Assembly: GCF_032854445.1 (NCBI RefSeq) | Contig: NC_088301.1 | Location: 15,744,281-15,808,280, forward strand | Length of the DNA stretch: 64,000 nucleotides | Origin: Liolophura sinensis | Lineage: Eukaryota; Mollusca; Polyplacophora; Chitonida; Chitonidae | Direction of reading: 5' to 3' | In this document: positions 1 to 18,746 of the stretch, one piece after another | How positions within the stretch are numbered: position 1 is the stretch's first letter | Layout of the letters: every line of letters begins with the position of its first letter | Position numbers and translations under genes: made by a program | The notes under the pieces: model-generated | Told to the model about the DNA's origin: nothing | What the model saw: the letters and a program-made list of their open reading frames with translations, nothing else | Database searches by the model: none

Positions 1-391
1 CTCACTTTACAAAAATCTAGTCAGTAAAGGCCAGTTTCAGCATCCTAATTTAATGTGTCGTTCACTTTGATCATTTGCAATATTATTTTTTCCAGTGCAC
101 TACACTTCATACACCCTCAACTTCAAGTAAGAACGATGGTTTTAATTATTCACTGTGCCGTTTTTGTTTTAGTACGATGTTTGAATTATAGTCAATGCTT
201 AGCTGCATTTATGAGAGATAATCGAGTCGACAGCTCTCGAATTCCGGGTACAAACAACTGAATTGGATTAGTTTTCAAAGGCAGTTTCGACAGTTGATTA
301 TTTCCAAAATAACTACCGAAACTAAGGTTTAGCGAGACTTGATCTAATCTTATAAATATTAAACACCGTTAGACTATTCCAATTAAATATT
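1..391. other. No recognisable feature
   Basis: AT-rich DNA upstream of the retrotransposon. Short open frames are present, but none has a recognisable domain, a splice context or a repeat match elsewhere in the window. Confidence 0.5.
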
Positions 392-669
392 TTACATAAA
401 ATAACTTAAGTTCACATACCCGTCGCACACTGCGCTTTCTTGTAGGTCGAGGTTTCCGATTTTGTTTAGGAGAAAATATTGTGTTACTTTTTCTCCACTT
501 CTTCTTGTGATCGCTTGAAGGCTGTGAAGGAGGCATTCAACCTGTCCGTCACCAACTTCCAAGTAGTTTTTTTTTTCCTTTCTGAGGTCAATCCTGGACC
601 CAATTTGCCCCTCAATATGTCCTTGCATTGTGCCATGTAATTGGCCAGGCTCAACTTGAATGAATGCAT
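392..669 (-). pseudogene. Possible decayed Myb/SANT-like domain fragment
   Basis: Read on the minus strand from about 669, the translation has a helix pattern with Trp-Lys-Leu-Val, a following Arg-Ser-Gln-Glu-Glu-Val-Glu-Lys-Lys stretch and a basic tail. This resembles the trihelix/Myb-SANT-like DNA-binding domains that accompany Harbinger-type transposons and NAIF1-like proteins. A stop falls where the domain usually has its last Trp, and the basic tail is in another frame. I see the pattern only by eye; it may be chance. No transposase is present next to it. Confidence 0.22.
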
Positions 670-749
670 TCTTAAATATTTTCTTAGCTAAGAGTAACTT
701 CCATACTTAAGTATAAATTCTTAGCTGAATGATAACAATCCTTATGAAT

Positions 750-814
750 ACGGGCCCTGGTCTTCCTTGTCCCTACCTTCATATCGATCATCATCGGAGG
801 TCGGATATATAACA
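750..814 (+). repeat. Remnant 3' end of the 5' LTR
   Basis: About 60 bp matches the last part of the 3' LTR at 5595-5661, including ctaccttcatatc and ggatatataaca. Upstream of about 750 the two LTRs can no longer be aligned by eye, so most of the 5' LTR is lost or diverged. Confidence 0.75.
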
Positions 815-896
815 CTGGCGACGAGGATTTCGGAAAAGCGTGAGACAAAGGCCCAAGCTTTGAGTATGATCATATTTCTTGTGAACATTTGGCAAA

Positions 897-1710
897 ATGG
901 CGCAAATGATGGACTTGTTGCGTTCTCAATTTCAAGCATTTGACCCACATGCTAATGGTGTTGCGCAACAATGGGACACATGGACCTAATCGTTCAGATA
1001 CTGCCTCAGAGCCTCTGGTGTTACAGACAACGTCCAGAAGAGAGCACTTCTGCTTCATCTCAGCAGACCTGCAGTTCAAGAAATTTTCGATGCGCTCACC
1101 GAGGAAATCGAAGAGGACCGTCCAGCATCTTTCGACACAGCACTCAGCGCCCTTACAAAATACTTCCGGTCGAAGTGGAATATAGCATTTAAACGTCACA
1201 TTTTCAGACGAGCTTTGCAGAATATATGTGAGTCAGTTGAATCTTTCTGTACAAGACTGAGAGTTTTGTCTTCAATTTGTTCATTCGGTGATCAAACTGA
1301 AGAAATGCTGAAAGATCAAATCATTGATATATGCCGCAATGTTCCATTACGACGACAATTTCTCAAGGACCCCGGTTTGACGTTTAATTCTCTGCTAAAC
1401 ATTGCTCGACTGGCCGAGGCAGCTGACAGTCAGGCTCGACAAATTGAGACTAGTCATTCTGCTAATAATTTCCCGTCTCCCACACCTGCTGTGAAGGAAG
1501 AAGTTTACCAGGTTAAATTTCGACAGGCCGGAAATCTAAATCTTCAGGGAAAAGACAATGCTTCCGATGCGGATCCTACAAACATCTTGCTGATAAATGT
1601 ACAGTCGTGGTGAATAAAAACTGTCGTACCTGTGGTATACGCGGACACTTTGCATCAGTGTGTCAAAATCAGAAGAAATCCGACAACAGTTCCAACCGTT
1701 CGAGTGGTTA
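897..1710 (+). pseudogene. gag pseudogene with two CCHC zinc knuckles
   Basis: The frame starting at ATG 897 gives a gag-like N-terminus, hits TAA at 987-989, then stays open in the same frame to 1613. This part includes the helical segment with Asp-Gln-Ile-Ile-Asp typical of metazoan gypsy capsids. Two zinc knuckles of the form C-x2-C-x4-H-x4-C lie at 1559-1600 and 1622-1663, but in a different frame from the capsid. One indel near 1540 therefore separates them. In the family the protein packages RNA and forms the particle; this copy cannot make an intact one. Confidence 0.85.
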
Positions 1711-2039
1711 ATAAACAAGCTAACAGCGGTCGCGGACAGAAGAATTTGACGGAAAGAAACAATTTCTTAAATCTGTGAATTTCACCGATGCTGCCGAACT
1801 ATCTTTATCAGACAACGATTTTGTGTTTGACATCGGCCTATTCTAGACTGTCAGGAACATGTAAGCAAACCCTCCGGTGACAGCCGACAACAGGATGTCA
1901 TTTGCAACAGTGTTTCAAACCCCGCCCCAACTGCAACAAATGTTTCAACGCTTTACAGTATTGTTAACAATGTTGGAACTCAACATCAGCAAATGTTGAC
2001 AACACACCCAGTGTAACAAGTAACGTAAATGCAAACAAA

Positions 2040-3613
2040 CATGCAACATTTGTTGAAACTGGCAGTGCCGAGATAAATGTTGATATTGATGGTCAAAATG
2101 TATCAGAATTGGTTGATTCTGGGTCTTCGGTAAATTTGATCAGTGAAAAATTTGTACACAGCCAAATTCTCTCACATTCCACTTCAGAAAGCTAAGGAAA
2201 AAGTTCTTACTTACGCCTCTACAGTCCCACTCACCATTATTGGTTAATTTGATGCTAGAGTTACAGTTGGCAATGTATCTCCAATTGCTACATTTTCTTT
2301 AATACCAGGTTATCACCAGTCTTTATTGGGACCTGCTACATCTTGCTAATTATCAGAGTACCACAACTTAACAGTGTGAATGGTGAAAAATCCAGTGACA
2401 AAGTCTTTGAAGGTGACACGTCTAATGACAACATCTTTGAAGGTTTAGGTAAACTTAAAGATTTTTAACTGCACATACATGTTGATAAAAGTCAATCCAG
2501 TTGCTCTGCCCATACGCCGTCTACCGTTTGCTACACATAAGAAAGTAGACAAAAAACTGGGCGAGTTGTTGAAAGCTGATGTTATTGAGCCTTCTACCGG
2601 TCCGTCGATTTGGGTCGTACCGAAACCCAATGCGATGTTCGTATATGTGTAGAACTGCGCAGTGCGAACCGTGCCGTGATACGCGAGAGACACCCAATTC
2701 CCACCGTGGATGAGGTAATACAAGACATGCAAGGCGCGACGATCTTTTCGAAGCTCGATTTGACGATGGGCTACCATCAAATGGAACTTGCCCCTGAATC
2801 TCGCGAGATAACTCCCTTTGCCACACATTGTAGTCTTTTTCGCTACAAACGCCTTATGTTTGGTTTAAAAAGTGCATCATAATGATATCAACACTGTATC
2901 CAACAAATCATAGCCGACTGCGATGGCGCGCGAAATCTCTCCGATGACATCATCGTTTTCGGATCGACACGCGACGAACACGATGCCCGTTTACGTGCAG
3001 TTCTCGACAATGACCGAGTACGTGCAGTTCTCGACAAAGTGCGTGCTTCCGGTTTGGCTTTGAACAAAGACAAATGCATCTTCAGTGCAAGTGCACTGAA
3101 TTTCATGTGTCTTGTTATTTCCGTGAAGGGAATTTCCCGACAGAATCCAAAGTTATTTCGATTCAAAACACTCCCGAGCCAGAAAACGTTTCCCAACTTC
3201 GCAGTTTTCTAGGCCTCACAAACGACGTTGCTCGGTTCATTCCTGACTACAGTACAATTACCGCCCCGCTGCGAGATCTGACCAGGAAGAAATCTACATG
3301 GTCATGGACATCAGAAAAAGCGTTTGATCTTCTGAAATCGAAGCTGACGAGTGATCAAGTCATGGCATTCTACAACCCTACCTCAGAAACGCAATTAATT
3401 GTCGATGCAAACCCTTACGGATTAGGTGCCGTTCTGTGTCAGAAAAACTCTGACAATGGTTTCAGTCCCCTAGCAAGTCTTGCACTGACTGACACAGGAC
3501 GACGTTACTTTCAAACGGAACGAAAAGCCCTTGCTGTTGTATGGGGATGTAAAAAGTTCCATCTGTACCTTTATGGCATAGAGTTTGAGTTGGTTACTGA
3601 TCATAAGCTCTAA
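2040..3613 (+). pseudogene. pol pseudogene: protease, reverse transcriptase, RNase H
   Basis: Protease: an Asp-Ser-Gly-Ser-Ser active-site motif at 2115-2129. Reverse transcriptase: fingers and palm run 2480-2882, with the Lys-Leu-Asp-Leu catalytic strand near 2755 and a Phe-Gly-Leu segment near 2865. The second catalytic box is Leu-Ser-Asp-Asp near 2935-2950. RNase H: 3390-3613, with Asp-Ala-Asn, Thr-Glu-Arg-Lys-Ala-Leu-Ala and Thr-Asp-His. The frame changes near 2640 and again after a stop at 2880-2882. A small direct duplication (acgtgcagttctcgacaa, near 2993 and 3022) lies in the palm or thumb. RNase H is the longest intact piece (3074-3613). Confidence 0.9.
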
Positions 3614-4039
3614 ATCATATACAGCCCGACATCCAGACCACCCACACGCAATGAACGTTGGTCACTCCGCTTGCAACCGTTCAGCTTCAAATTGGTGTAC
3701 AAACGAGGGCCATAAAATGTTGGCGATTCACTTTCACGACTGCAACTTTCGCAAAAAATTGCAAATCAGAAAAGAAATATAACTGAAGATTACATCTGCT
3801 TCGTGGCAAAATCTTCTGTTCCCACGTCAATGTCCTTAGAACAGATTGATACCGAATCTGCCTCTGATCCTGAGCTGAGTACACTGCGAGAATGTATTTA
3901 GACGAGAAAGTTGAACTCTTGCCCACCTGCATAAAGATTTTGCAGATCTGTACAGGGTAATGTTATCCTACGAGGAAACCGAATCCTGATGCCGTGTAGT
4001 TTGCGCGTGAACACGCTGAAATTCGATTAAAGGTCTGAT

Positions 4040-5122
4040 TAGTCTGATTAAAGGTATGGTATAAAGGCCAAACATAAACAAAGAAATTGTCACATTCGTG
4101 TCAAACTGCCACGCCTGTCAAACCAATGGTCCCAAGCCACAACCTGAACCCTTGAAAGCGACAAAAATGCCAAAATACCCATGGGATCATATTGCAATTG
4201 ATCTCTGTAGACCTCTACCATCGGGTGAAACGTTAATCGTAATGGTTAACTATCACTCACGTTATGTTGAAATGGGAATAACAAAATCCACCACAAGCAG
4301 CCAAATCGTAAGATATTTGAAATCGCTTTTTGCTGCACATGGACATGCTCAAAATCTTCCTCAGATAATGGCTCACAATTCATTTTAGATGAATTCAGTA
4401 CTTTCATGAATGAGAATGGTATTGAACTCCGCAAAGTTACCCCCCCCCCCATCCGCCCCCTCCTTCGGCCTTCTGCCAATGGTGAGGTAACGAGGTTCAA
4501 CAGAAATCTCAAAGCTGCTCTGAAGAAAGCCCGAATGGAAAACAGCCCGTGGCAAGACTCCTTTCCAGAGTACCTGTTTGCCTACCGAAACATCTCGCAT
4601 TCTGTGGCAGGTGTTGCCCCTTCACTGGTCTTGTTTAACCGCGTTGTTCGCGATGGTTTGCCATCTGTGGAAAACAATCACAAAACCCGAAAGCCATCGA
4701 AAGCAAAAGTAGCAAAGATATGCAAACACGATGGTGAATATAAACGCAAATCCAAAGAATACACCGATCAGAAATGTCGTGCTGCCAAATGCAAAATCAG
4801 GATAGGTGACAAAGTACTAGCGCGACAATCGAAGCATAACATGCTATCGCCTCATTTTGGTCCGGAACCGTTCAAAGTAATTCATATTTCAGGTAGCCAG
4901 TTGATTCTCCTTTCTGACAACAACAAAGTACTCCGGCGCAATTCAAGTAAAGATCGCAAATTCACTGGCCAAGTCAACGACAACCCTATCGCACACGATG
5001 AGTCAGACGACTTCTCTGAAACGCAAGTACCCAATGTCTTTACAGACCAAGCAGTCGTTCTTCAACGCCCAATAAGACAAAGCAAGCAACCAAATCGTTT
5101 TAGAGATTTTCACATGTACTAA
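4040..5122 (+). pseudogene. Integrase pseudogene
   Basis: The Cys-x2-Cys half of the HHCC zinc domain is at about 4110-4120, followed by the catalytic core. The first Asp is in Ala-Ile-Asp-Leu (near 4200). The second Asp position appears to be Asn (Val-Asn-Tyr, near 4245). The third conserved block, around Asp-Asn-Gly at 4366, is in another frame. The Glu in Asn-Gly-Glu-Val (near 4480) remains. A C-homopolymer at 4441-4450 interrupts the usual spacing. The C-terminal part (4500-5122) is open and holds the GPFK-like chromo/SH3-like tail. The enzyme would be dead. Confidence 0.85.
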
Positions 5123-5430
5123 AGTGTACAAAATCAATTTGATTGTAACCTTTTAAGCAGACGTATTCAATAGTTCCTGTATGATTTTCTGATTTCTTAT
5201 ACACGTATTTCAATTTTATTATACTAAAGTGTTTCGCTGAATTCCATCCAAATATTGGTTGTTTCACTGAGCTAAGAAATATCTTTATTCCAGTTTTCAA
5301 ATATCAGATAAATATTGTAACATGCAATGAATTTGATTTTATTCTATTGCTTTGAATAATTCGATTTCCGCAATATTAAATACTCCACTCCTGTTTTCTA
5401 AACTAAATCACAGATGATTTCTAAATCTAA
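5123..5430 (+). other. Retrotransposon 3' untranslated spacer
   Basis: AT-rich spacer between the integrase stop and the polypurine tract. No envelope-like frame or membrane protein is seen. Confidence 0.6.
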
Positions 5431-5444
5431 ACAGGAGGGGGGGA
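5431..5444 (+). promoter_or_regulatory. Polypurine tract of the LTR retrotransposon
   Basis: acaggagggggggga, directly before the TG of the 3' LTR, is where plus-strand priming is expected. Confidence 0.85.
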
Positions 5445-5661
5445 TGTTGTGTTTGCACATTATATTGTGTACTTAAATCACTTGCTATGAACTAAATTCT
5501 CATTATGCAAGAGATATTGAGTGACAGATTTGTTTGACGCCACCTGTTTCCTTTTGTCTTAGAGAGTATGCAGATGAATAAAGATGGCAGTCTGAATGAG
5601 ACACTGGTCTTCATTGTCCCTACCTTCATATCAACCATCATCGGAGGTTGGATATATAACA
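5445..5661 (+). repeat. 3' LTR (217 bp)
   Basis: Begins TGTTGTG right after the purine tract and ends ATATAACA, giving TG...CA termini. Its last 60-65 bp match the 5' LTR remnant. It contains an aataaa-like signal near 5577. Confidence 0.85.
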
Positions 5662-5907
5662 CATGGCACACCCTCTAATAGGCTACAGTATACTGTGGTA
5701 TATGTGGTCCATATAATCGACCATGCACCTTGCTATCAAAGTACATGCAACTGACTACATTTAATTCTGAGAAAAAAAAAGTAAGGTATTTTCAAATACA
5801 GTTTTCACTGATCATTCTTCTTTTCCTTACTTCAGTTTATAGGGTCCCTTTCTTAAAGTACAGCTTTGCAAAATGTGCTTTACGATCAGAATGGCGTTAT
5901 TTTCATA

Positions 5908-6206
5908 TTTATTTTATTTATTTATTTATTTGATTGGCGTTTTACGCCGTACTCAAGAATATTTCACTTATACGACGGCGGCCAGATACAGGGAGGGTGG
6001 AAACCAGGCACAGCCCGGAGGAAACCCACGACCATCCGCAGGTTGCTGCGAACCTACCCACGTTCGGTATTTTTATATTAATTTTATTATAGCGACAACA
6101 GGGTGTTCATGAGCTGCACTTGATCTCTCAGCGACCGCATTGGTGAGAGTCTCCCGGGTCATCACGCTGCGCTAGCGCGCTAATCAACTTAGCCACACAG
6201 GCCCCC
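5908..6206 (-). mobile_element. SINE family A, near full length, minus strand
   Basis: Reading down from 6206 the tRNA-like head carries an A-box-like stretch (gtggctaagttgattagcgc), then a conserved body (accataatgctgg type block, diverged here) and a 3' tail ending in (AATAAA)n at 5908-5932. This family recurs about 20 times in the window. An AT-rich piece at 6070-6095 replaces part of the consensus. Confidence 0.85.
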
Positions 6207-6520
6207 TAGGGTAAGGGTGGTCCGCCGGGAAAGATGACGTTTATATGGGCCGGTAACCCAAGCTGCTCTGATCAGAAAACCTCATTTTAATTTACTATTA
6301 ATTATTTCTAAGTGAAAATGGGTTGCTGTCTTCCGAAAAATGACAAGACGGAACGAATGTCGGCATATAATCAACTAAACAATATAAAGTCCGTTTCCAT
6401 ATGTTAGAGTTTAGATTTTTGTATATCCTCGAGGAATAGCCGGAAGCACGTGTTGAACATGAAATAAACAAACAAAACGGTTATTGTCAGAAAAATGTAA
6501 AAATTCCATGTATATTTACC
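6207..6520 (+). promoter_or_regulatory. Probable JMJD7 promoter and 5' UTR
   Basis: This stretch between a SINE and the JMJD7 start codon must hold the core promoter, unless the transcript begins inside the repeats. An E-box CACGTG lies near 6447. No clear TATA box is seen. The exact start site is not decidable from sequence. Confidence 0.4.
6318..6407 (+). CDS. Possible upstream ORF with an MGCC N-terminus (29 aa)
   Basis: ATG at 6318 opens a 29-codon frame beginning Met-Gly-Cys-Cys-Leu-Pro, ending at TAG 6405. MGCC is the kind of N-terminus that can be myristoylated and palmitoylated. It lies about 115 bp before the JMJD7 ATG. If transcribed it is either a leader ORF or chance. No family match is recognised. 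Confidence 0.2.
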   Translation: MGCCLPKNDKTERMSAYNQLNNIKSVSIC

Positions 6521-13874
<7,354 letters not shown>

Positions 13875-13898
<24 letters not shown>

Positions 13899-15287
13899 TG
13901 TCAGACATCACCATGCAGTCACAGGCATGAAGGACAGTGCAGTCAGCTGATGTCAAACATTACCATGCAGTCACAGGCATGAAGGACAGTGCAGTCAGCT
14001 GATGTCAAACATTACCATGTAGTCACAGACATGAAGGACAGTACAGTGAGCTGATGTCAGACATCACCATGCAGTCACAGACATGAAGGACAGTACAGTG
14101 AGCTGATGTCAAACATTACCATGCAGTCACAGACATGAAGGACAGTGCAGTCAGCTGATGTCAAACATTACCATGCAGTCACAGACATGAAGGACAGTAC
14201 AGTCAGCTGATGTCAGACATCACCATGCAGTCACAGGCATGAAGGACAGTACAGTCAGCTGATGTCAGACATCACCATGCAGTCATAGACATGAAGGACA
14301 GTGCAGTCAGCTGATGTCAAACATTACCATGTAGTCACAGACATGAAGGACAGTGCAGTCAGCTGATGTCAAACATTACCATGCAGTCACAGACATGAAG
14401 GACAGTGCAGTCAGCTGATGTCAAACATTACCATGCAGTCACAGACGTGAAGGACAGTGCAGTCAGCTGATGTCAAACATTACCATGCAGTCACAGACAT
14501 GAAGGACAGTGCAGTCAGCTGATGTCAGACATTACCATGCAGTCACAGACATGAAGGACAGTGCAGTCAGCTGATGTCAAACATTACCATGTAGTCACAG
14601 ACATGAAGGACAGTGCAGTCAGCTGATGTCAAACATTACCATGCAGTCACAAATATGAAGGACAGTGCAGTCAGCTGATGTCAAACATTACCATGCAGTC
14701 ACAAATATGAAGGACAGTGCAGTCAGCTGATGTCAAACATTACCATGTAGTCACAGACATGAAGGACAGTGCAGTCAGCTGATGTCAAACATTACCATGC
14801 AGTCACAAATATGAAGGACAGTGCAGTCAGCTGATGTCAAACATTACCATGCAGTCACAAATATGAAGGACAGTGCAGTCAGCTGATGTCAAACATTACC
14901 ATGTAGTCACAGACATGAAGGACAGTGCAGTCAGCTGATGTCAAACATTACCATGTAGTCACAGACATGAAGGACAGTGCAGTCAGCTGATGTCAAACAT
15001 TACCATGTAGTCACAGACATGAAGGACAGTACAGTGAGCTGATGTCAAACATTACCAGCTGATGTCAAACATTACCATGTAGTCACAGACATGAAGGACA
15101 GTGCAGTCAGCTTATGTCAGACATTACCATGTAGTCACAGACGTGAAGGACAGTACAGTCAGCTGATGTCAGACATTACCATGTAGTCACAGACATGAAG
15201 GACAGTGCAGTCAGCTGATGTCAGACATTACCATGCAGTCACGGACATGAAGGACAGTGCAGTCAGCTGATGTCAGACATTACCATG
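13875..15287. repeat. 52-bp minisatellite, 27 units
   Basis: Unit atgaaggacagtgcagtcag + ctgatgtcaaacattaccat + gcagtcacagac. Unit starts run every 52 bp from 13875 to 15019, then (after a 20-bp partial insert at about 15054) at 15091, 15143, 15195 and 15247; the last is partial. Variants (aaatatg for agacatg, gtagtc for gcagtc) recur in patterns that suggest unit-block duplication. Unit 1 is coding for the end of JMJD7; the rest would be 3' UTR. Confidence 0.95.
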
Positions 15288-16271
15288 CAATGCGTCAAAT
15301 GCTGCTGCACATCCTTGGGATTTAGCTCTGTATGAAACAAGGGTCAGTGGTATCGGGTTACACAACAAACACCCAGACAAAGGTGTTAAAGTCTATTCTC
15401 CCCAAAAATTTAAAATGTGGCAAAAACTGCATATTTTTAGCTGCCATTGTGTTTTACTCCCTTCACAGAGGTCATGCATTGTGGACCAATCAGCAGCCAT
15501 GGCAGTTGTCCTAGAGACATCAAAGCTGCGTATATATGATGTCCTGTCTAATTGTTGCATGACGTAGAAGTGTAAAAGTTTACTGTACATGTATTATGAC
15601 GTCATACCACTGAGCTCAGATTAGAACATCTTGAAACAAATGTTTCTTTTTCAGTGTCTTGGCGACTGGGTGTAAAATATGAAAAATGTAAAAACAAAAG
15701 TGATATCTACAAACTTTGTGAAATAACACTTTTATCACATAAGAAAATTCCGTTAGTTCACATTTACATACATCATGAAGCAAATCTAACTAGTAAAAAA
15801 GAACTAAAATTTTTATATTTATTAACATAAACAGCCTGAAATGGTTTTACTCAGGGAGGTAAACATACTGGCCGGTGTTATGCGTGACACTTGATGTGGT
15901 TTGAAAGGTCATCTCTATTTAATATGTGTATTTGAACATGGCCCACAACTACAAGCGGGGTAGAATAAAGGTTAAAAGCTATTTATTTTGCTGAAGAAAG
16001 AGCTGAAGTCCAGTGGAATTGATCATTTCATTGGTAAACATAAAACATATACAATGCACATGTACTAGACTAAACCTGTACAACTTATTGTGATTAGCTC
16101 AAGTGGAGAAAAATGGTGACAGGTATTGACAGTTTGGAGAGGAATTTTTTTAATTTAATCAGCACATGCATGTACATCTAGCAATGTTGCTAGGAATTTG
16201 GTTTTTCGTCATAATTAACCATATATAATTTATAGGTATAGACTTATATACATGACATTATGTTTCCTACA
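15288..16271 (+). other. Probable distal JMJD7 3' UTR and intergenic DNA
   Basis: No gene is seen. The first AATAAA downstream of the JMJD7 stop that I find is at 15964-15969, so the 3' UTR may run about 2.1 kb and include the whole minisatellite. This is inference. Confidence 0.4.
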
Positions 16272-16442
16272 TGTGATGACCCAGGAGCCTCTCACCAATG
16301 TGGGAAGGTCTGTCAGCAACCTCTGGATGGTCGTGGCTTGTGGCTTTCCCCCAGGCTCTGCCCAGTTTCCTCCCATCATCATAACCGGCGTATAAGTGAA
16401 ATATTCTCGAGCACGGCATAAAACACCAATCAAATAAATAAA
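16272..16442 (+). mobile_element. SINE family A, 5'-truncated
   Basis: gacccaggagcctctcacca ... ggtctgtcagcaacc ... caccaatcaaataaataaat. Confidence 0.85.
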
Positions 16443-17623
16443 TGTTTCCTACATGTACAGCAGAGTTCTAACGATGCATGAGGTTTTCTTGTATTACCAC
16501 TAATCTGTCAAATGGTAATATTACAACATTCACAGTTTAGCCTGCATTTATATGTAATCTATGCATGGTGTTAAATCATACTATATATATAGATATGCAT
16601 CACACCTCCATGTATGGTAACCTACATGTATGTGTGTATCGTACAAAGCATGTCTTCAACATAGGCTTCCATGTTCTCTTCTATTATCTGTTCAGGGTAT
16701 ATGTTTTTTTTTAAATATGAACAAATGAAATCTGTGATAGAAACTATAACACACTGCATGTGTTTATTTGTGAATAAAATTTTTGATTTTTGATATCGTG
16801 AATAATGTCACACTTTTTATATTAATATATAATGCTCTTGCAGCAACCTGTGGATGGTCTTGGGGTTTTCCCCAGTTTCTGTTGGATTTCTTCCCAATTA
16901 TGAAAAAAAATGATAATGTGGGTTTGGATAAACAGCATGATAACATGTATCACTTGTTTGTACATGTATTACCATATATATATATGTTATGAATGGCGTT
17001 CGAGTTATGTGAAATTCTGAGCTCGATTCTTTATTTTTATCTGTAGTGCATTACTAAGCATTTGGTAGTCCGTTGTTTCGTGTGGGTTAGCCCACTATCC
17101 AAATTCGGTTTTTCTGTTAACTGTCATGACCGTAGTGCTCGCGCTTACATTCAAGCGGTAACCTGTTGAATCTTAGTTACAATGTTTTAAAGCGTAAGTT
17201 CTGAGTATTTTTATATATATATATTTGTTGATTTCTTTGATATTTTTCGTGTATATCTTAAAGTAATTATGTAATGTCTACCTTTCTACTTCAACCCTTT
17301 GTTGAGTTCAGCTTTCTTCGCTTTTGTTTTTAGTTCGGTTTCAACATTACAGTCTCATTCTCAGACCGTCGGACTCGGAGAGCTACAACTACGACAATGA
17401 GTCGTTGTTGTCACACTTTCCTTATTTTCACCTAACAAGGGAGAATTTGAAGGATTAATGTAGTGTTGTTGTTTTATTAATGCCATTAACTCTAAACCGA
17501 GAGGCAAATATGGACATTTTGCTGAATTTCCAGAATAATGGATTATGATGAAAAATTAAAATACCTTGGTCTGATCAACCAAATGAAGATTCGTTTCAAC
17601 GTTCACTATTTTCACGCCAACAT
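16443..17623. other. Intergenic; one weak SINE scrap
   Basis: AT-rich. 16840-16905 resembles the middle of SINE family A (cagcaacctgtggatggtct) but is too short to call firmly. Nothing else is recognised. Confidence 0.45.
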
Positions 17624-17912
17624 GCAACGTTGATCGGTTTTTAATGGCTGAGACATGGTGTGGCATCAGAGTTGTAGGCCTGGTACATGTGTGTCTGTAC
17701 ACATATCTGGATACTGGCTCAAGCCACGGGTATACACAGTTGTTTCCCGTGGACTGCTTGTACACAAGGCAACGTTGATCGGTTTTTAATGGCTGAGACA
17801 TGGTGTGGTATCAGAGTTGTAGGCCTGGTACATTTATCTCTGCACACATCTGGATACTGGCTCAAGCCACGAGTATACACAGTTGTTTCCCTTGGACTGC
17901 GTGTAAACGAAG
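17624..17912. repeat. 145-bp tandem duplication
   Basis: 17624-17768 and 17769-17912 both begin gcaacgttgatcggttttta and share ggctgagacatggtgtgg and tggatactggctcaagccac. Two units with roughly 90% identity by eye. Confidence 0.9.
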
Positions 17913-18284
17913 TACAGGCGCCAAGGTATAATATCCCAGCAGGTTGTAGCCCTATACTGGTCTAGCTAGTTTGAACAGAAGACAGATGGGGATGTCTTTT
18001 TAAACTGAGGTAAACATTCAGTTACGTGACATGTAATCTTTCTGGAAGCTTTCCAGACCATGAATACAGTTTATATCAGTTTTTTCAAAAAGGAAGCTGC
18101 TCATATGTAGGGCCTACAATACTAAAGCCTTCATGTACTTGAAATAAATAGTTTGAATCAAGCTGAACATTGTTTCATCCTGTTCCCTCTTGTCTGATTG
18201 TTTGTGGGGCTTTTTGACAGGACTTATGGAGTCATTTCTGCTCTCTTGCATATATTGAAGATCCTTTCCGACCGTACGTCGCCA

Positions 18285-18394
18285 GGTGTCCCCGGGCTCT
18301 GCCTGGTTTCCTCTCACCATAATGCTGGCAGCTGCTGTATAAGTGAAATATTATTGAGTATGGTGTAAAACACCAATCAAATAAATAAATAATT
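18285..18394 (+). mobile_element. SINE family A, 5'-truncated
   Basis: ccccgggctctgcctggttt ... cataatgctggcagctgctg ... caccaatcaaataaataaat. Confidence 0.82.
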
Positions 18395-18589
18395 ATATTG
18401 AAGACAACAAAGTACTGGTACTAAACTCTTCACCAGAATCATGGCTTTATCATTGACTTGCCAGAGGTCATTTGTTTGCTACAGGGCGAGGCACTAAGGT
18501 TTCCTCCACCCACAAAACTGACCATCACTGTAAAAGTCAAATACTTGAATATTACTCCAAACAACAGTTAAGCAGGTAAATAATTTCTT

Positions 18590-18746
18590 AGTGCATACGT
18601 GGGAATGTCTGCCAGCAAACTGTGGATGGTCGTGGGTTTCCCTCTGGCTCTGCCCGGCTTGCTCCCACCATAATGCTTGCTGCCGTTGTATAAGTGAAAT
18701 ATTCTCGAGTACCAATCAAATAAATAAATAAATAAATAAATAAATT
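18590..18746 (+). mobile_element. SINE family A, 5'-truncated
   Basis: cgtgggaatgtctgccagca ... ccaccataatgcttgctgcc, ending in (AATAAA)n. The usual gtaaaacaccaat block has an internal deletion near 18708. Confidence 0.82.

Larger units (their letters stand above)
750..5661 (+). mobile_element. Degenerate Ty3/gypsy-type LTR retrotransposon
   Basis: The order is remnant 5' LTR, gag with two zinc knuckles, aspartic protease, reverse transcriptase, RNase H, integrase, a purine-rich tract and a 3' LTR. PR-RT-RH-IN is the Ty3/gypsy order. The sequence right after the 5' LTR (ctggcgacgaggattt, 815-830) resembles the leader and primer-site start common in metazoan gypsy elements. All proteins are broken: an in-frame TAA at 987, a frame change near 1540, stops in pol, and frame changes near 2640, 2880 and 4385. 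The element is therefore non-autonomous and old. No target-site duplication could be fixed, because the 5' LTR edge is not recognisable. Confidence 0.92.

Noticed and set aside
940-1199. Frames of 73-109 codons on both strands near 1 kb
   Set aside because: They are shadows of the decayed gag frame, which lies in the frame of ATG 897 with one nonsense codon.
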